This document shows, one piece after another, positions 1-11,421 of a DNA stretch of 35,090 bases (positions are counted from its first letter, which is position 1; each line of letters opens with the position of its first letter). A model generated the notes under the pieces. The model saw nothing but the letters and a program-made list of their open reading frames with translations. It did not search any database and was not told the origin of the DNA. Source of the stretch: Chara braunii (taxonomy: Eukaryota > Streptophyta > Charophyceae > Charales > Characeae). Location: positions 1,968,973-2,004,062 of the forward strand of contig BFEA01000281.1 of NCBI GenBank assembly GCA_003427395.1, in the 5' to 3' direction. Made by a program: the position numbers and the translations under genes.

Positions 1-5
1 CCCCC

Positions 6-39
<34 letters not shown>

Positions 40-233
40 CCCGATCCCGATCCCGATCCCGCTTCCCCCACCTTCGTCTTGTCTCCCCAATCCCGATCCA
101 GCTTCCCCCACCTTTGTCCGGTCTCCTCGATCCCGACCTCGCTCCCGCTTCCCCCACCTTCCTCCCACCTCCCGCGCGATCCCCCCATGTGCGACTTTCC
201 CCCCCTGCGCGACTTTCCCCCCCCTGCACAATT

Positions 234-270
<37 letters not shown>

Positions 271-271
271 G

Positions 272-303
<32 letters not shown>

Positions 304-309
304 CCAATC
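6..309. repeat. (ATCA)n microsatellites flanking a C-rich segment
   Basis: Two tracts of the tetranucleotide ATCA/TCAA (about 6-40 and 232-308) flank a CCCGAT/CCCCCA-rich segment. Several short open frames cross it on both strands, but they only read low-complexity repeats. No gene is supported. The same tetranucleotide recurs at 14.7-14.9, 18.0, 18.1 and 19.4-19.5 kb. Confidence 0.85.
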
Positions 310-374
310 TTTTTTTTTTCTTGTTTTTTTTTTAACCCATATTTATTAAAAAAAAAGTTCTTTTTTGCAACTTT

Positions 375-560
375 TTTTTTTGAATGGAGGGGTACCCCCC
401 GACACGCGACCCCCCCTCGGCTCATCGACCCCCCCAACCCCCCCCCGGAAGGCCACGCACGGGGGGCCCAAACTCCGTACGTACGGCCCGTACGGGGGTA
501 TAGGGGCCCGTACGTACGATCGTACGGAATTTTTTACGGCCCGTATACGTGTCCTTTCTT
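375..560. repeat. C/G-rich palindromic segment with CGTACG motifs
   Basis: The segment opens with GAATGGAGGGGTACCCCCC and ends in a run of overlapping CGTACG palindromes (about 471-540). A related copy lies in the opposite orientation at about 13030-13172, sharing the GGGTACCCCCCCATTC block and the CCGTACGT block near GGCCTTC. A looser relative is at 18520-18665. It looks like a dispersed non-coding repeat family, and its type is not identified. Confidence 0.45.
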
Positions 561-650
561 GCAGATGGATTTTCTTGCAGATGAATTTTCCCCCATCACG
601 GACGCTCCTCCCGCTGACGTGTCCTTTCTTGCAAATGGATTTTCCCCCAT
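553..650 (+). repeat. Short tandem repeat, TGTCCTTTCTTGCA unit
   Basis: The words TGTCCTTTCTTGCA and ATGGATTTTC occur twice, near 551 and 621, each followed by TTTTCCCCCATC. A shortened third TTCTTGCAGATG copy lies between them. This is a local non-coding duplication. Confidence 0.5.
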
Positions 651-660
651 CGCCTTGAAA

Positions 661-1711
661 GATCTATGAATTTTGAGTAGGAAGCTAGACAAACATAGGA
701 TTTTTGTGCGCTCAATCATCTCACGCGCTGATATTGCTTTTGAATTTTTCAATCCTGAAGTAGTTTTAAAACCATGATGGATGAAACGTAAATGTTTCGG
801 GACATTTTTCTTTCCTGCGTAGGTGCCATGCATGCAAGCTTTTCTCGCATCCCGCTATGACTCATGCCATCTTCAGCCTTCTCCTCTTCACGCCCTCTCT
901 CCTTCACCCGTAACTGTTTTCCATCTCCTCTCCCTTTACGATTTTCTCCCGCTCCTTTTTAGTGTGAATCTTGATCTCGTTCCGCATTACTCTTCACACT
1001 CTCCTTCTTTCCACCTTCACCCCATACAGGAACTCCCTACCGATCCCCCCCCCACCAAGGTATTCGAGCCGTCAGACGACATTGTGTAAGGAGGTCCTTA
1101 GGAGGATACTCCTCTCACGCCGTAATCTGATTGGTTGCAAAAGACTCGCGAGGAGCTTTTCTCGGGCGATTACCCCAAACTCTCTCTTCACCCCCTCCTA
1201 CCTCCACCCCATTCCCTCCCATCTTCTATCTCCCTCTTCATAATTATAAAACTAGCAATTGCGTTCGAGAAACTCTTTCTCCACCCATCTGCCAGCTTCA
1301 GGGAAGTTGTGGCTAGGTGATGTGCAAGTACCGAGTGAGAAAGTCCTGACGAGCTAACTGCAGTGTATGCAAGGCTGTGTGCTGGGTGGCCGTGACGAAC
1401 TGCGAGATCTGGGCAAGTTGGTGCAAAAGCTGAGTTGGAGGGGTGACGATCATTATGGTATGGAGGTTGGTATGTGGCGGCCGGGATCGTATGTACCTGA
1501 GTAAGAAAGGTGTGTGTGTACGAGTGGTTGTATGGCTAGGGGCCTTTATCAGAGAGCTGAGGGTTGGTGCACCTTGATTTTTGGTTCTTCTTCTTTTGGT
1601 TTTTGAAAGTTGAGCGCACGTCGAATATCCGGTTGTTGTCCTTCTTAAGCTTGTTGTATGATTAAAATTTTCTCCCTCTCTCCTTTCTTTGACCCTTGTT
1701 CAGTCAAGCTA

Positions 1712-1713
<2 letters not shown>
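661..1713. other. Unassigned, CT-rich leader-like sequence
   Basis: No convincing coding frame is present. The stretch 870-1260 is CT-rich and contains a TATAAAAC motif near 1245, followed by mixed sequence that could be a promoter and untranslated leader. No downstream exon can be tied to it, so a promoter is only a possibility. Confidence 0.3.

Positions 1714-1766
<53 letters not shown>
1714..1766. repeat. (CT)n microsatellite
   Basis: An uninterrupted CT dinucleotide run of about 50 bases. Confidence 0.95.
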
Positions 1767-1769
<3 letters not shown>

Positions 1770-2129
1770 CCTTTGCTTTTGTTTACCTAATGAATGCCAG
1801 AATGATTTGATGCTTCGATATGCCCTTTGACAACTGAGGATTCGTGTATATGAGATATGTCACATATATGCATCGATCGGGCTAACTAAGCTGAAATTTT
1901 GCTGAGATTATATGAATGCATGCTCAACTCACTCAATGAATGATGATTGTCGTCTTGACTGGATATAACCCACTTTTTTTTTGGATCAGTTCGCCTGGTG
2001 GATGAAAGGCAATAGAGCACATAGTATTGAGAGTTACTTCTTTCATTGAATAACTGGTTGAGTGGACGAGATCGGTTTCACTTATGCCATGTGGACTGAC
2101 TGTCCCTATCCGACTGGGTGCCGACTTCC

Positions 2130-2690
2130 CGTGTCCTCATCGCGACCGTTCCCGTCAGTGTAGTACCCCCGTTCACCGTTCATGGGGTTGGTGAACGCGG
2201 GCCGGTCACCAGTCACGGAAATCGTGACCCCTGGTAGTTCAAGGAGTTCACGGCGTGCGGGATCAATTTTTTTTATTTTTTTTTGGCTCCCGGGGGGGGG
2301 GGGGGGGGGGGGGTTAATTATAGGAGGCTGGGGGTTATTGGAGAGTAACGCCCCATAATTTTTCATTTTTTCACGAATAATATTTTTTGAATTAAAAAAA
2401 AAAACAAGCAGCCAAAATACGTATTTTTGTTTGTTGTTTTGTTACTTTCGTAGGTTATTTAGATTTTATTTTATTTTAATGTCATCACGCTGTGGGGCTT
2501 GAGGTGACTGTACCTGGGTGAGCCCCCAAAAAAAAAGGATGAAGAAAAGGGAAAAAAAAAAAAACACCGCCCTTTCATGGTCTGGCCGTTTACAGGCGCA
2601 GGGCCATATGACCGGCCGGTCGTGTTCAAGTGACCGGTGCCGGTTACGTTCACGGTGACGGCACTGGTTCCCATACAACGAGGAAAGGAC
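2130..2690. repeat. Possible fold-back element with GTTCA-rich ends
   Basis: The left part (2160-2260) has several GTTCA/TGAAC words and GGTCACC. The right part (2600-2670) has GACCGGCCGGTC, GTTCAAGTGACCGG and GTTCACGGTGAC. Inside them, a T-run followed by GGCTCCCGGGG (2260-2313, including more than 20 consecutive G) is mirrored by GAGCCCCC followed by an A-run near 2519-2540. Inverted symmetry and motif content recall the element at 16182-17620, but the ends are not defined. Confidence 0.3.
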
Positions 2691-3624
2691 ACGTGTCTGT
2701 GAGTGGGACATGTGGGAAGCCGTCGTGAAGATCGGCGGGCGCTATGATTTTCCTCCCAAAACAAGTTGTTTGGGGTTTGTAGCCCACTGTGGACGCCTAT
2801 TTTGTCATTTTCGATGCCAACTTTATCCCATACTCTTTATTATTGCCTTTTAACTAACTGGTTGTCATCCCGTGGGCGGCAGTAGCGCCTCATTGGCCGA
2901 ACACTCTTTGTAGTGATTGTCGCCGCACCGACCGTTATCGGGAAAAGGGGTTCCGCTACCGGACATGTGGTGAAGACGAATACAAGGAAAGAGCGACCCG
3001 ATCGAGGCCGTCCACGTCGGATTCTGAACTCTGTAACGAGCGGCACCAGAATTTGATTCGAAAACGAGATCCAAAGTGCGTACCGCCGCCTTTCCGTTTG
3101 AAAAGCCGACGAGTAGCCCGCATGGAGGTTCAAAGATTAGGCGAACATTTGAAAGTAGTGTGCGCCATTTCTTTCCCGCACGGCTATGGTCCTTTCTCAC
3201 CGAAACTGGAATTGCACGGGGGCTTCCAGTTCTGTCTGTGGCCCCACACTCAATATTCCCCAAAACCCTTGGCACACCTCATTTTGTTTTTCTTTCAGGG
3301 CCCATTCCGCAGAACAGGGCGTGAGGTTGAATGTCACCTACTCTGCCGCCTGTTGTAACGTGCAAGTGGGCCGTTAAGGCACCTGGGGATGTGGGCATCT
3401 GCTGCTCAACCATAATCAACGTGGGCAGCCTTGTACGTGCGACGCATCGTAAAAGAGGAACTGTTCCCTCGAAGACATCCCATCTAAACACAATCCAAAT
3501 GGCTCAATTATGATTCATGTTGCTTGCTAAAGGGGTAAATTCTTTAGTGTTGGGCTGGCTCAACTCGAACCTACTTGTCTGGGTGGAATAGGGGCTGTTG
3601 TGCTGGAAACTTACAACACACACA

Positions 3625-3676
<52 letters not shown>

Positions 3677-3764
3677 AAAAAGAAAAAAAAAAAAGAACAG
3701 ATGCAGGAATAGCCCCCCCCAACAACTGCTATTGCAGTTTTTTTTTTTTTTTTGGTCCTTTTGG
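2691..3764. other. Unassigned sequence with (CA)n and poly-A tract
   Basis: No gene is supported. Overlapping frames of 60-136 codons occur on both strands at 2840-3380, without codon bias or recognisable domains. A (CA)n run at 3615-3638 continues into an A-rich tract to about 3695. Confidence 0.6.
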
Positions 3765-4620
3765 GATCATTTCCAAAATACCCCTATAAGTTGAGAGAAA
3801 CATGAGATATATGCCGAAGTCCCCCTAAAAGATGTGGGTAAAGTGGAATACCTCTCTGACACAAGAAATGTTTTGCGGAATGCCACTGGGGTCCGTTGGG
3901 ACTGCCATGATGTGCCATCTTTGCAGATTCAATGCAGAATACCCCTACCGGGTACTGTCCCTCCTTGCACAATATCCAGGTACTTGCCGACTTTTCCCAG
4001 GCCCTATTTATTTTCCTTTTACCCCTTCTGGCCGAGGTCTTCTTTGTGTTTTGCGCCCTGGCCGTTGCCTCCAAAAAAAATGCATGTTGAAGAGAAGGCA
4101 CGGCCATTCTGGCTGTAATCTTTTGGAGCAACTTTCTGTCTGAATCCACAGATACTGGGCGTGTGTTCTATTCGGGGGGAAGGCGCTGTCAGCCATGAAC
4201 CCGAGGAACCGCGGACAGGAGGATGCAGGAGCAGCGGACAGGAGGATGTCGGAGATGGCAAACGAAAAGAACTTGGAGGAACGGCAGGGGAGTAGCCTAG
4301 TAGGAGATGGAGATGGGCAAGCTTACCAGGGCAAAGCTGCAAAACACAGCGAAAGTTTGAATCACAGAGGCAAACTGCCGTGTCTATGGGCCTGGGTATT
4401 GAGCAGAGTTACCCACCGGGTATGGAGGGCAAGCCGGGAAAAACAGGGTGCAGGCCCAGGCCCCAACGACAGGTCCAGAATCCAGATTGCAAATTTGCAC
4501 ACAGGCCTGGCCGGGGCGAAGCACAAAGGCCCAACAGGGCATTCGGCTCTTCCCACATCTCTTAGGGGCATTTTGACACAGATCTAAACTTTTGGGGTAT
4601 TTCGCAAATTATTCATTTTT
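3765..4620. mobile_element. Non-autonomous TIR element, family with AATACCCC ends
   Basis: The left end (3765-3845) reads CCAAAATACCCCTATAAGTT, then CCCCCTAAAAGATGTGGG. The right end (4545-4612), reverse-complemented, reads TTTGCGAAATACCCCAAAAG, then GCCCCTAAGAGATGTGGG. The two ends are imperfect inverted repeats of roughly 70 bp. The interior repeats the words AATACCCCT, AATGCCAC and TGCCCCT at irregular intervals. A 130-codon frame at 4195-4587 shows no domain and is not called. The family has a second member at 13195-14650. No transposase is seen, and the superfamily is undetermined. Confidence 0.5.
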
Positions 4621-4952
4621 TTTAAAAGGCTAATTCTTTTACCTGTCAAATCTGTACAGTGCGGCCTTTCAGGCCTTTCTTACTATCATTGTAGTATTAC
4701 GGGGAACCCCTAGCAGCCACAACACTTCGGGGCATAGTGAGCGAGTGGGAAACCTCCAGAACATCAACAAAAAAAATTAACACCGGTACTGTACCTCTCT
4801 CAGAGATAAGTATAGTGTAGCCTCTCACACATTCTAGCAAGCGCGAGCGGGAATCGTTCTCGTGCCTGCTGTAGCAGTGCGTGACATCCTGGTGCTTGTC
4901 TGGGTTCGCGATGCGCCGCGTGGAGGAGGGCGTCCGAAGACGGAGTTGAGCG

Positions 4953-4959
4953 TATAAAT
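4953..4959 (+). promoter_or_regulatory. TATA box of the LEA gene
   Basis: TATAAAT lies about 230 bases upstream of the LEA start codon, in otherwise GC-rich sequence. Transcription would then begin near 4985 and give a leader of about 195 nt. Position and sequence fit a plant-type core promoter. The transcription start itself is inferred. Confidence 0.5.
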
Positions 4960-5181
4960 GTTCCAGCATTTCCTTTGGGATCATCACTCTCCGCTGTGAC
5001 CTTTCGGCTTTGGATTAGGAAGAATTTGATCGGCTACTCTGCGGGAAAGGGAGTAAGGGAGAGGTGTGTGTTCCGCGAGTTGACACTCGCAGTCTCGCAC
5101 AAGCGGAGAGAGACGTTTCATTTGTCGGTTTGGTTAGTGAAGCTTTCGGGTAGCGAAAGTTGAGGTAAACAGCGAAGGGAG

Positions 5182-5652
5182 ATGGCGTCGGAGAAGGCTC
5201 GTTCTGGGGCGGGGCAGATTGGCGAGGCCGGCCGGGAGAAGTATGAGGAACTGAAGGAGACGGCGGCGCAGAAGACACAGGCCGTGAAGGAGATGGCGGC
5301 GCAGAAGACGCAGGAGTTGAAGGAGGCGGCAGCGGAGAAGACGGAGGCAGCCAAGCAGACGGCGGCGGAGAAGACACAAGCGGCCAAGGAGATGGCGGCA
5401 GAGAAGTCGCAGGCGGTCAAAGAAGGAGCCCAAGAGAGGTACGAGGGAGCGAAGGGGTCGGCGGCCGAAAATATTCAGCTGGCCAAGGAGGCGTTGGCGG
5501 AGACAAACGCGGAGTACAGGGACCAGACAGCCAGCGCGATGCATGCTGTCCAAGAGTCAGCGAAGTCGGCGATGGAAACCATACAGGACAAAGCGAAATC
5601 CGCTACGGAGGCCATCAAGGAGAAGACAGGCTATGGACAATCTCAGCAGTGA
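5182..5652 (+). CDS. Late embryogenesis abundant protein, group 3 (LEA_4)
   Basis: A complete 156-residue, single-exon gene. The protein is hydrophilic and rich in Ala, Lys, Glu and Gln, with tandem 11-residue units such as AAQKTQAVKEM, AAQKTQELKEA, AAEKTEAAKQT and AAEKTQAAKEM over about residues 27-85. A looser repeat region follows, and the tail is rich in SAMETIQDKAKSATEAIKEK-like amphipathic sequence. There is no Cys or Trp, no signal peptide and no membrane segment. Group-3 LEA proteins are disordered in water and fold into amphipathic helices on drying, protecting membranes and enzymes. That role is known for the family and was not tested here. The start is the first ATG after a TATA box, in the context GGGAGATGG. 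It is the only clearly intact conserved gene in the window. Confidence 0.9.
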   Translation: MASEKARSGAGQIGEAGREKYEELKETAAQKTQAVKEMAAQKTQELKEAAAEKTEAAKQTAAEKTQAAKEMAAEKSQAVKEGAQERYEGAKGSAAENIQLAKEALAETNAEYRDQTASAMHAVQESAKSAMETIQDKAKSATEAIKEKTGYGQSQQ

Positions 5653-7296
5653 AAGGCTGCGCACTGGAATAGAAGTAAGGTGGTAAGCTGGCCGGCCAGC
5701 GAAGGAGAAGAGGTAGCCGGTGTGGAGGTAGGTGTGAGAGATACTCGTGATAGCCGGGAGCGGCTGCGGCTACTGCCTGAGGAGCACGAGAAAATGTAGG
5801 ATGAAAGAGGGGCATGGTTCCTCGGAGGTGACGGAGTGATGTAGAGTCACCACGGTTGTACGTGATTCCTTGGAGCTGACGAGTGACGCAGACTACGTAC
5901 TTGTGGAGGAAAATGTGCTCTGGAATTGCAGAAAGGGGCATCAATTTAACAGTGCATACGGAGAGGGGAACGGGACGTCAGGAAGGTATGGCCAGCACGT
6001 TTAGTGAGCCTCGGCTATGGAAGTTTGCTGTCTGAGAAAGAGACACGTTTTGGGGGGTGAATTTCGAATTTGAAGTGGCTGCGGCGAATGTACGAGGAGG
6101 TGGAGGCCGGGACATGACACTGCTATGAGGAGTGCGTTGGTCGGTCGCTGTCTCATTCGAGTGACTGTAGCGAAGACATCGCGGAATGATTTAGGAGATG
6201 AACTCGGGGACTGTGGAACTTGAACTCTGGTTGTGGGAGTCTGTCGTTCTCTGACTGCTGATTTGTATCGCAAAGCAATGGCGTCGGTCAGGAGCACACA
6301 CAACTGTTGCAGCGGTGTCGGTGTTTGTTCGCCTTCACGGGGAAATAATTTCTGTGGGTAATGGATCAATGAGCGTTGACTGAAGGAGAGAAGAAACTTC
6401 TGCGGGTAGTGGATTTATGACCGTTGACTGTAGCGCTGTGTGTGTGACGCGGCGATGTTTAATAATGTTACACGGCGACGGTTTTTGAATAGTCGAGCCT
6501 TTCAAAAGCCTAGCCTGGCGTCTGTGACATGGGATATCATTTGATAGTGTGTGATACTAAGGCTCCTGACATAGGTTTGGTGTAGGCGTTGCCGCCGGTC
6601 GGTATTCCTGGGTGCGCTTTGTCTCAAGCAGCCAATCATGCTGACGCCATATATGACCGATATACATGCAGCCCCTGTGCCCGTGGACTCGGTTCTGCAG
6701 CGATGAGTGTAGCCGTCATTGTACTGCTGTTGCCCATGGAGGGGACAATGAACTCGGTTCCCAGTGGCAGGTGCGTTGTCTAGCTGTTGAGTGGAGCCGA
6801 GAATTTGGGGATGGCCGGTGGGAATTGCTGATTTCGGGGGGGCAGGGGGGGGGAAAGGGTTGTCTACCCGTAGACGAAGTGAACCAAGAGCCTTAGGATG
6901 GGAAGGACGAAGAAATTAAATGACCAATACTTGACGCAGCCATCGGTCATGGAAAAAAATAGAGTAGAAACTTGTTCAGTCGGATGAATCTGGGTTCTTT
7001 TAGTGGCCCGTACGTTTCCTGAAATCGTGGCCGGCTGATGTCCAGCATGACTTAGGAAAGTACTGGTGGTTTAGGAGCATACTCGGCGGTATTACGCGCA
7101 CAATCATGATGTTCTGAATGATGATTGCAATTGTGTTCAGAATGACGTCGAAGAGGTGTTGTCTTTAATACAACGCACGGACGTTATTGCTGTATCTAGA
7201 CTGAAATATACGTTGAGTACAGCTGGAATGACCGTCCGTTGTATTCGGGTGAAGAAGGTAGTGCAAATGCGCCCTAAGAGACGTATGAGGCAAAAT
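5653..7296. other. Non-coding sequence downstream of the LEA gene
   Basis: No supported gene. The first few hundred bases presumably hold the LEA 3' untranslated region, but I see no decisive polyadenylation signal. Minus-strand frames at 5615-5944 and 6001-6369 lack domains and are judged to be chance frames. Confidence 0.55.
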
Positions 7297-7410
7297 TTGG
7301 TCATGCCATTGTCTGTAGCTATAACTATAGACAGTTGGTCGTGCCATTGTCTGTGTCTATAACTATAGACAGTTGGTCATGCCATTGTCTGTAGCTAACA
7401 ATAGACGGCG
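7297..7410 (+). repeat. 38-bp tandem repeat, three copies
   Basis: Units begin at 7297, 7335 and 7373 with TTGGTCATGCCATTGTCTGT (second copy GTGCC). The first two continue into CTATAACTATAGACAG, and the third is degenerate after GTAGCTAACAATAGAC. Each unit contains a small hairpin, CTGT...ACAG. Confidence 0.85.
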
Positions 7411-9550
7411 TGTCATAAAACGACAAATGTGCTGCGCTAATGTGTTCGTGGTAGTCTATAACGTCCGTCGTCGTCGATGATTTGCGTAGTGACGTTGTAT
7501 GAGCTGGGCTGCTGGGGCGTACATCAGCCGGGTGTCTCATCTGCCATGGATGGTACCAGGATCGATGATGTGTTTTAAAAAAAATAAACGAAAATGGAAA
7601 TCAAAGAGGGCGGGGACAATATTGGTCTCTGACGAGGGAGTCGATTCATATTGACGATCATAATGATGTGTTTTCATAAATTGCAATCAGCTCCGGCGAG
7701 ACTGTGGAGGGGTGTTTTCGTTGAGACTATTCGCTTTCCCCACCCTGATCCATTCATGATGCCCCGTTCTCTGCCTTACACTCGTTCCTCCTTCCTTTTG
7801 TCTCCTCTTGTCAATCGTGCATGAAAAGCGCTATGCCACATCTCGGCTCTTTCTTTGTTGGGGTGGGGGGGGGTAATTTCAGTAGAGTCACAAAAACGAG
7901 TTATAATTGCAAGATGCAGTTTCCAATTGCACTTCGGGCACTCTACCTGGCCAAAAAGATTGGGTTGTATACATTGCCCGAACGGCAATTCGAAACTGTA
8001 TCGTGGGCCCCGTAGTGCAGTTATAAATCTTTTCGACTCCCGCGTAGTTCCCCCTCTTTTTGCTGGTCAAAACTCCTCTCCCAGAGAGCCTTGAGATATC
8101 GTCACTGAGCTGACCGACCCCATGTAATTCTGAAATGTTGTCTCATTTGTTGTCTGATTCCATCAAAGACGACCATTAGAAAAGGAGGAAGTCGATATGG
8201 CTTGGTGGTGCACATGGAGTTGTGAATTTTCTGTGTTTGCTGGAAATCGAGCTGCTGCCATTACTGTCCTCAGCCGAATCGAACGCGTGACCTTTATCGC
8301 TGTATTTGCACTGAACGATACCGAAATACAGCTGCAAAGGCTATGCCTTCTATCCGGTTGAAGCTGGCAGAAGGGCAGATTTCAAGAATGCCTGTTACCT
8401 CCACTTTTGGTGGTGTGATACGTTCCCTTCTGTCCAAAAATGGCGTGATAGGTATGCCGGCCGGTACCATCTGTTGTAAGATAGGATCTCTTGCCCACGG
8501 GCTATTTGAAGGATGGGTAGTGTGTGTATGAACGTAATGAAAAGCCAAGGTCGAGGACACGTAGAGAAGAGTTTCTCTCTTTCGAGGAGGAACGTGGAAG
8601 TGAAGAGTGCACCTTGAGCAGGCAGATTTAATATATTTGGACCTTTTCTCGATTTATGAGTGTCATTGGAATGGCAGGGGCCATGCATGCTAATCTATCT
8701 TCTCTGTATCGTTCCAATTTAAACGTAACATGAGCCGAAAGACCATCTTGCGCAGGCAGTGAGACGCCGATCTTGCACTCGGTCAACAGCAAAAAACACC
8801 CATTAATTTTCTTCAGCTCTACTACTTCCTGTGATTTGTTACGAGACTTGCTGCCGACTGGAAAACACCTTCCCCAAGGGTGCCATGCTGCGAGGAGCGT
8901 GTTATTGCGACTTCCATGATGCCTGCGAGGAGCACGTGCACCTTTCACGTCGGCAAAGCGCGAGCCATTGCGCCTTCCACTGAGCACGAGTACCTTTCAC
9001 AACTAACTTCCGGATGGTTTTTCTTTTTTCTTTTTTTTTGGGAGGCTTCAATCTATATTCTTGGGGAGCCTCACGTGCTGGGAATTGGGCTCAGCGTCTC
9101 TTACGAAGTACATACTAGTAGGTGAGAGATGACAAAAAGCATGAGACCGAGAGAAAAGACACTGTGATGGAAACCGGGTCCAGACTCCAGCGTTCCTTGT
9201 CTTGGAAAAGACGGTGGTGAATGTCGAGTTGAGGTAGCTCAACGGTGTGACGCAGTTATTGCAAATGAAAAATTCAGAACGAGTCTAAGATACGAGAATG
9301 AAATGCTGCTGAAAGGTTTTTAGCTTTGTATATTTTTGAAATGTAAAATGGAGAAAGAAAGTGGTGCAATCTTTCTTGTCCATATTTTTTTCGAAAATAA
9401 GAAGGGGAAAACGAATCTCCTCGAGTGAAACTTTCTCAAGAAGACGGAACTCTGCGAGCATCTTGAAGTAGGAGACAGGACTTCACTACAGCGTGGAATG
9501 AACGTGGACGCTCTTCTTGGCTATGTGCATTGACCACCCAAGTAAACGAA
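7411..9550. other. Unassigned sequence
   Basis: No coding frame with a recognisable domain, no RNA gene and no clear repeat. Frames of 60-119 codons overlap each other on both strands, for example 7776-7988 and 8628-8987, and look like chance. Confidence 0.55.
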
Positions 9551-9660
9551 ACGAGTGCCTCCCAAGTCTGTCGAAATGTCCTCCCACCTCTGTGAGATTG
9601 TCCTCAGACGTCTGTCAGAGTACACTCCCTTGTCTTTCAGAGTGTCCTCCCATGAGGAGG
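9551..9660 (+). repeat. About 30-bp degenerate tandem repeat, four units
   Basis: The pattern CCTCCCA...TCTGT..GA..TGTC recurs around 9559, 9583, 9610 and 9643 in degenerate form. It is non-coding. Confidence 0.4.
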
Positions 9661-9765
9661 TCATGATGGCCCAACGTCCATTGAGCTAGCTAGCTACCCC
9701 CGTCCAGAAAGATAACTAGCTCAACGGAAGTGGGCCAGGCTAGGGGGCGTTGTATTCGGGTTTGC

Positions 9766-9836
9766 TCCCTTTTGTCCTTCATTTCAAGGACGACAAAATG
9801 CTCACTTTTGTCCTTCATTTCAAGGGCGACAAAAGA
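9766..9836 (+). repeat. Tandem hairpin repeat, two copies
   Basis: TTTTGTCCTTCATTTCAAGG followed by (A/G)CGACAAAA occurs twice in succession. TTTTGTC and GACAAAA close each unit as a short hairpin. Confidence 0.7.
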
Positions 9837-10179
9837 TTATCACCCCTTTCGGATTTCACAGAAAAATCTGACCGCCCCATGGACGGCGACTGAAAGGGTC
9901 GCCCCAGGTCACACGTCATAGAAAACTCTGCATTCAACTATCTCAACGCTGCAAGTGGGACATGGCCCCTGGCCCTGGGGCCTGCTTCTTGATCCGTCTC
10001 ACCGGACGCCAGATCCTACGTGAAAAACTAGCAGCCCTTGTCCCTCTTCCCTAACCCAGAGCCACAGGGGGGTACCATTGGGTCGTCCTTCCGTTTACTT
10101 GCGCACCCCAAAATTCTCCTACCTCTGCACCATCCTCATGCTATCCTCATGCAATTTCACATGAAGAAAAGACTTAATT

Positions 10180-11010
10180 CAGACTAGGGTGGCGACTGGG
10201 AAACAGCGGCAGGCTGCACGGGAGCTGCGGTAGAGGAGGTTGCAGCAACCGAGGGGATGGGGAGGAGGTAGGATGGGGATGGGTAGGGTGCAGGGCGAGG
10301 GAAGCGAGCCTGCATGGAAGGAAGAATAGAGGAAGAAGGGGGTGCGCCGGAAGGCGAGGCCACCTGCGAGGGTGGGGGTGGCTGAAGGCGTGAGAGGGCG
10401 AGGTCGGTCCGCAGCTGGGCGATCTCGTCCTCGAGACCTCGGACGTAGGTCGAGCGAGGTGTGGCAGGGGGAGACGCACGAGCGACGCGAGGCATCCCAC
10501 AATGGGGAGGAGCCAGATGGCGCTGCGGTCGTGCGAAGAGGAGGGAGAAGTGGGGCACCCAGAAAAGTTGCGACCATGGTAGTGGGTTGTGGTACCGTGG
10601 CCGTAGTGACCGGGGTCTGGGCGGGTGCGCCCGTAGACTGAGGGAGGACCTGACTCGTGGCGGCCGTCGTGCTAGGGGTGTGGACGGTCACCAAGATGGC
10701 CGGGTCGGGGATAACGGAGGAGGAAGCTCCACCGTGGCCACCTTGTCGGAGGACGGGGGACCTGGACTGGGAGCCAGGAGATGGAGGACACGCAGCGTCC
10801 TGGAGTTGACCTGCACGCCGATAGCAAGGGTCGCCACGTGCGCCTGTAAGGGTGCGAGGGTCGCGAGTTGCGCCTAGATGGGCGAAGGAGGGAGGTAAGG
10901 AGGGTGTGCAGATCCCCCTGGGGTTGGTGGCCCTGGTTTATCGGCACGGGTGTGGAGCCCTGTGCCGTGGTCGTCGCCGCGTCGGGGGTGTGTGACGCGC
11001 CGTCGGCCAT
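10180..11010 (-). pseudogene. Degenerate gag-like coding stretch (tentative)
   Basis: On the minus strand an ATG in good context (11010, MADGASHTPDAATTTAQG) opens a Pro/Thr/Ala-rich frame. It is soon off-frame. Near 10890 another frame takes over with the heptad-like QLATLAPLQAHVATLAIG, and further on a Thr/Pro/Ala-rich linker is followed by a coiled-coil-like YVRGLEDEIAQLRTDLALSR (about 10430-10370). The order N-terminal low complexity, coiled coil, Pro-rich linker resembles plant retrotransposon Gag N-termini. No zinc knuckle, protease or polymerase follows. GC content is much higher than in the flanks. It could equally be a non-coding GC-rich repeat, and confidence is low. Confidence 0.25.
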
Positions 11011-11183
11011 GGGAAGGTGATGGGTCGCAGGAGAGGTCCGCGTGAGCGGAGGGCGTAGGGGGGAGTCTGCGGTAGAAAGCGGCGGACGACGCTAGCAAGG
11101 TTAGCGCGGGCGCCGTCAAAGGGGGAGGGGTGGTTCGGGTCCAGGGTGTCCGAAGAGGAAGGGGAAGTAGGGGGGTTTTGAAG

Positions 11184-11221
11184 AACCCTAAACCCTAGAA
11201 AAACCCTAAGAAAACCCTAAC
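11184..11221 (-). repeat. Interstitial plant-type telomere motifs
   Basis: Four CCCTAA(A) words occur in a row with small interruptions: ACCCTAAACCCTAG, then AACCCTAAG, then AACCCTAA. These are the complement of TTTAGGG. The run is short and degenerate, so it is interstitial and not a chromosome end. Confidence 0.6.
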
Positions 11222-11421
11222 CGAAGTTTAAGTGGTTAGGGTAGGGTACCGGTGACCTAATCAAAAAAATAAAATAGCAAGCATAGGGGAGGGAAGACGG
11301 GAGAAAAATAAATAAACAGCGAGATTTCGAGAGAAAATAAAAATAAATAAATAAATAATAAAAATAATTAAAAAATAAGTAAAAAAATGTGAACGAAAAA
11401 CAATATTTATTTTTTTGAAAA

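Noticed and set aside
1135-1320. Possible gene start after the TATAAAAC near 1245
   Set aside because: No coding exon with a recognisable product follows, so it is kept only as a note in the unassigned stretch.
4195-4587. 130-codon plus-strand frame inside the TIR element
   Set aside because: No domain, biased composition and an overlapping minus-strand frame. It lies between the terminal repeats of a non-autonomous element.
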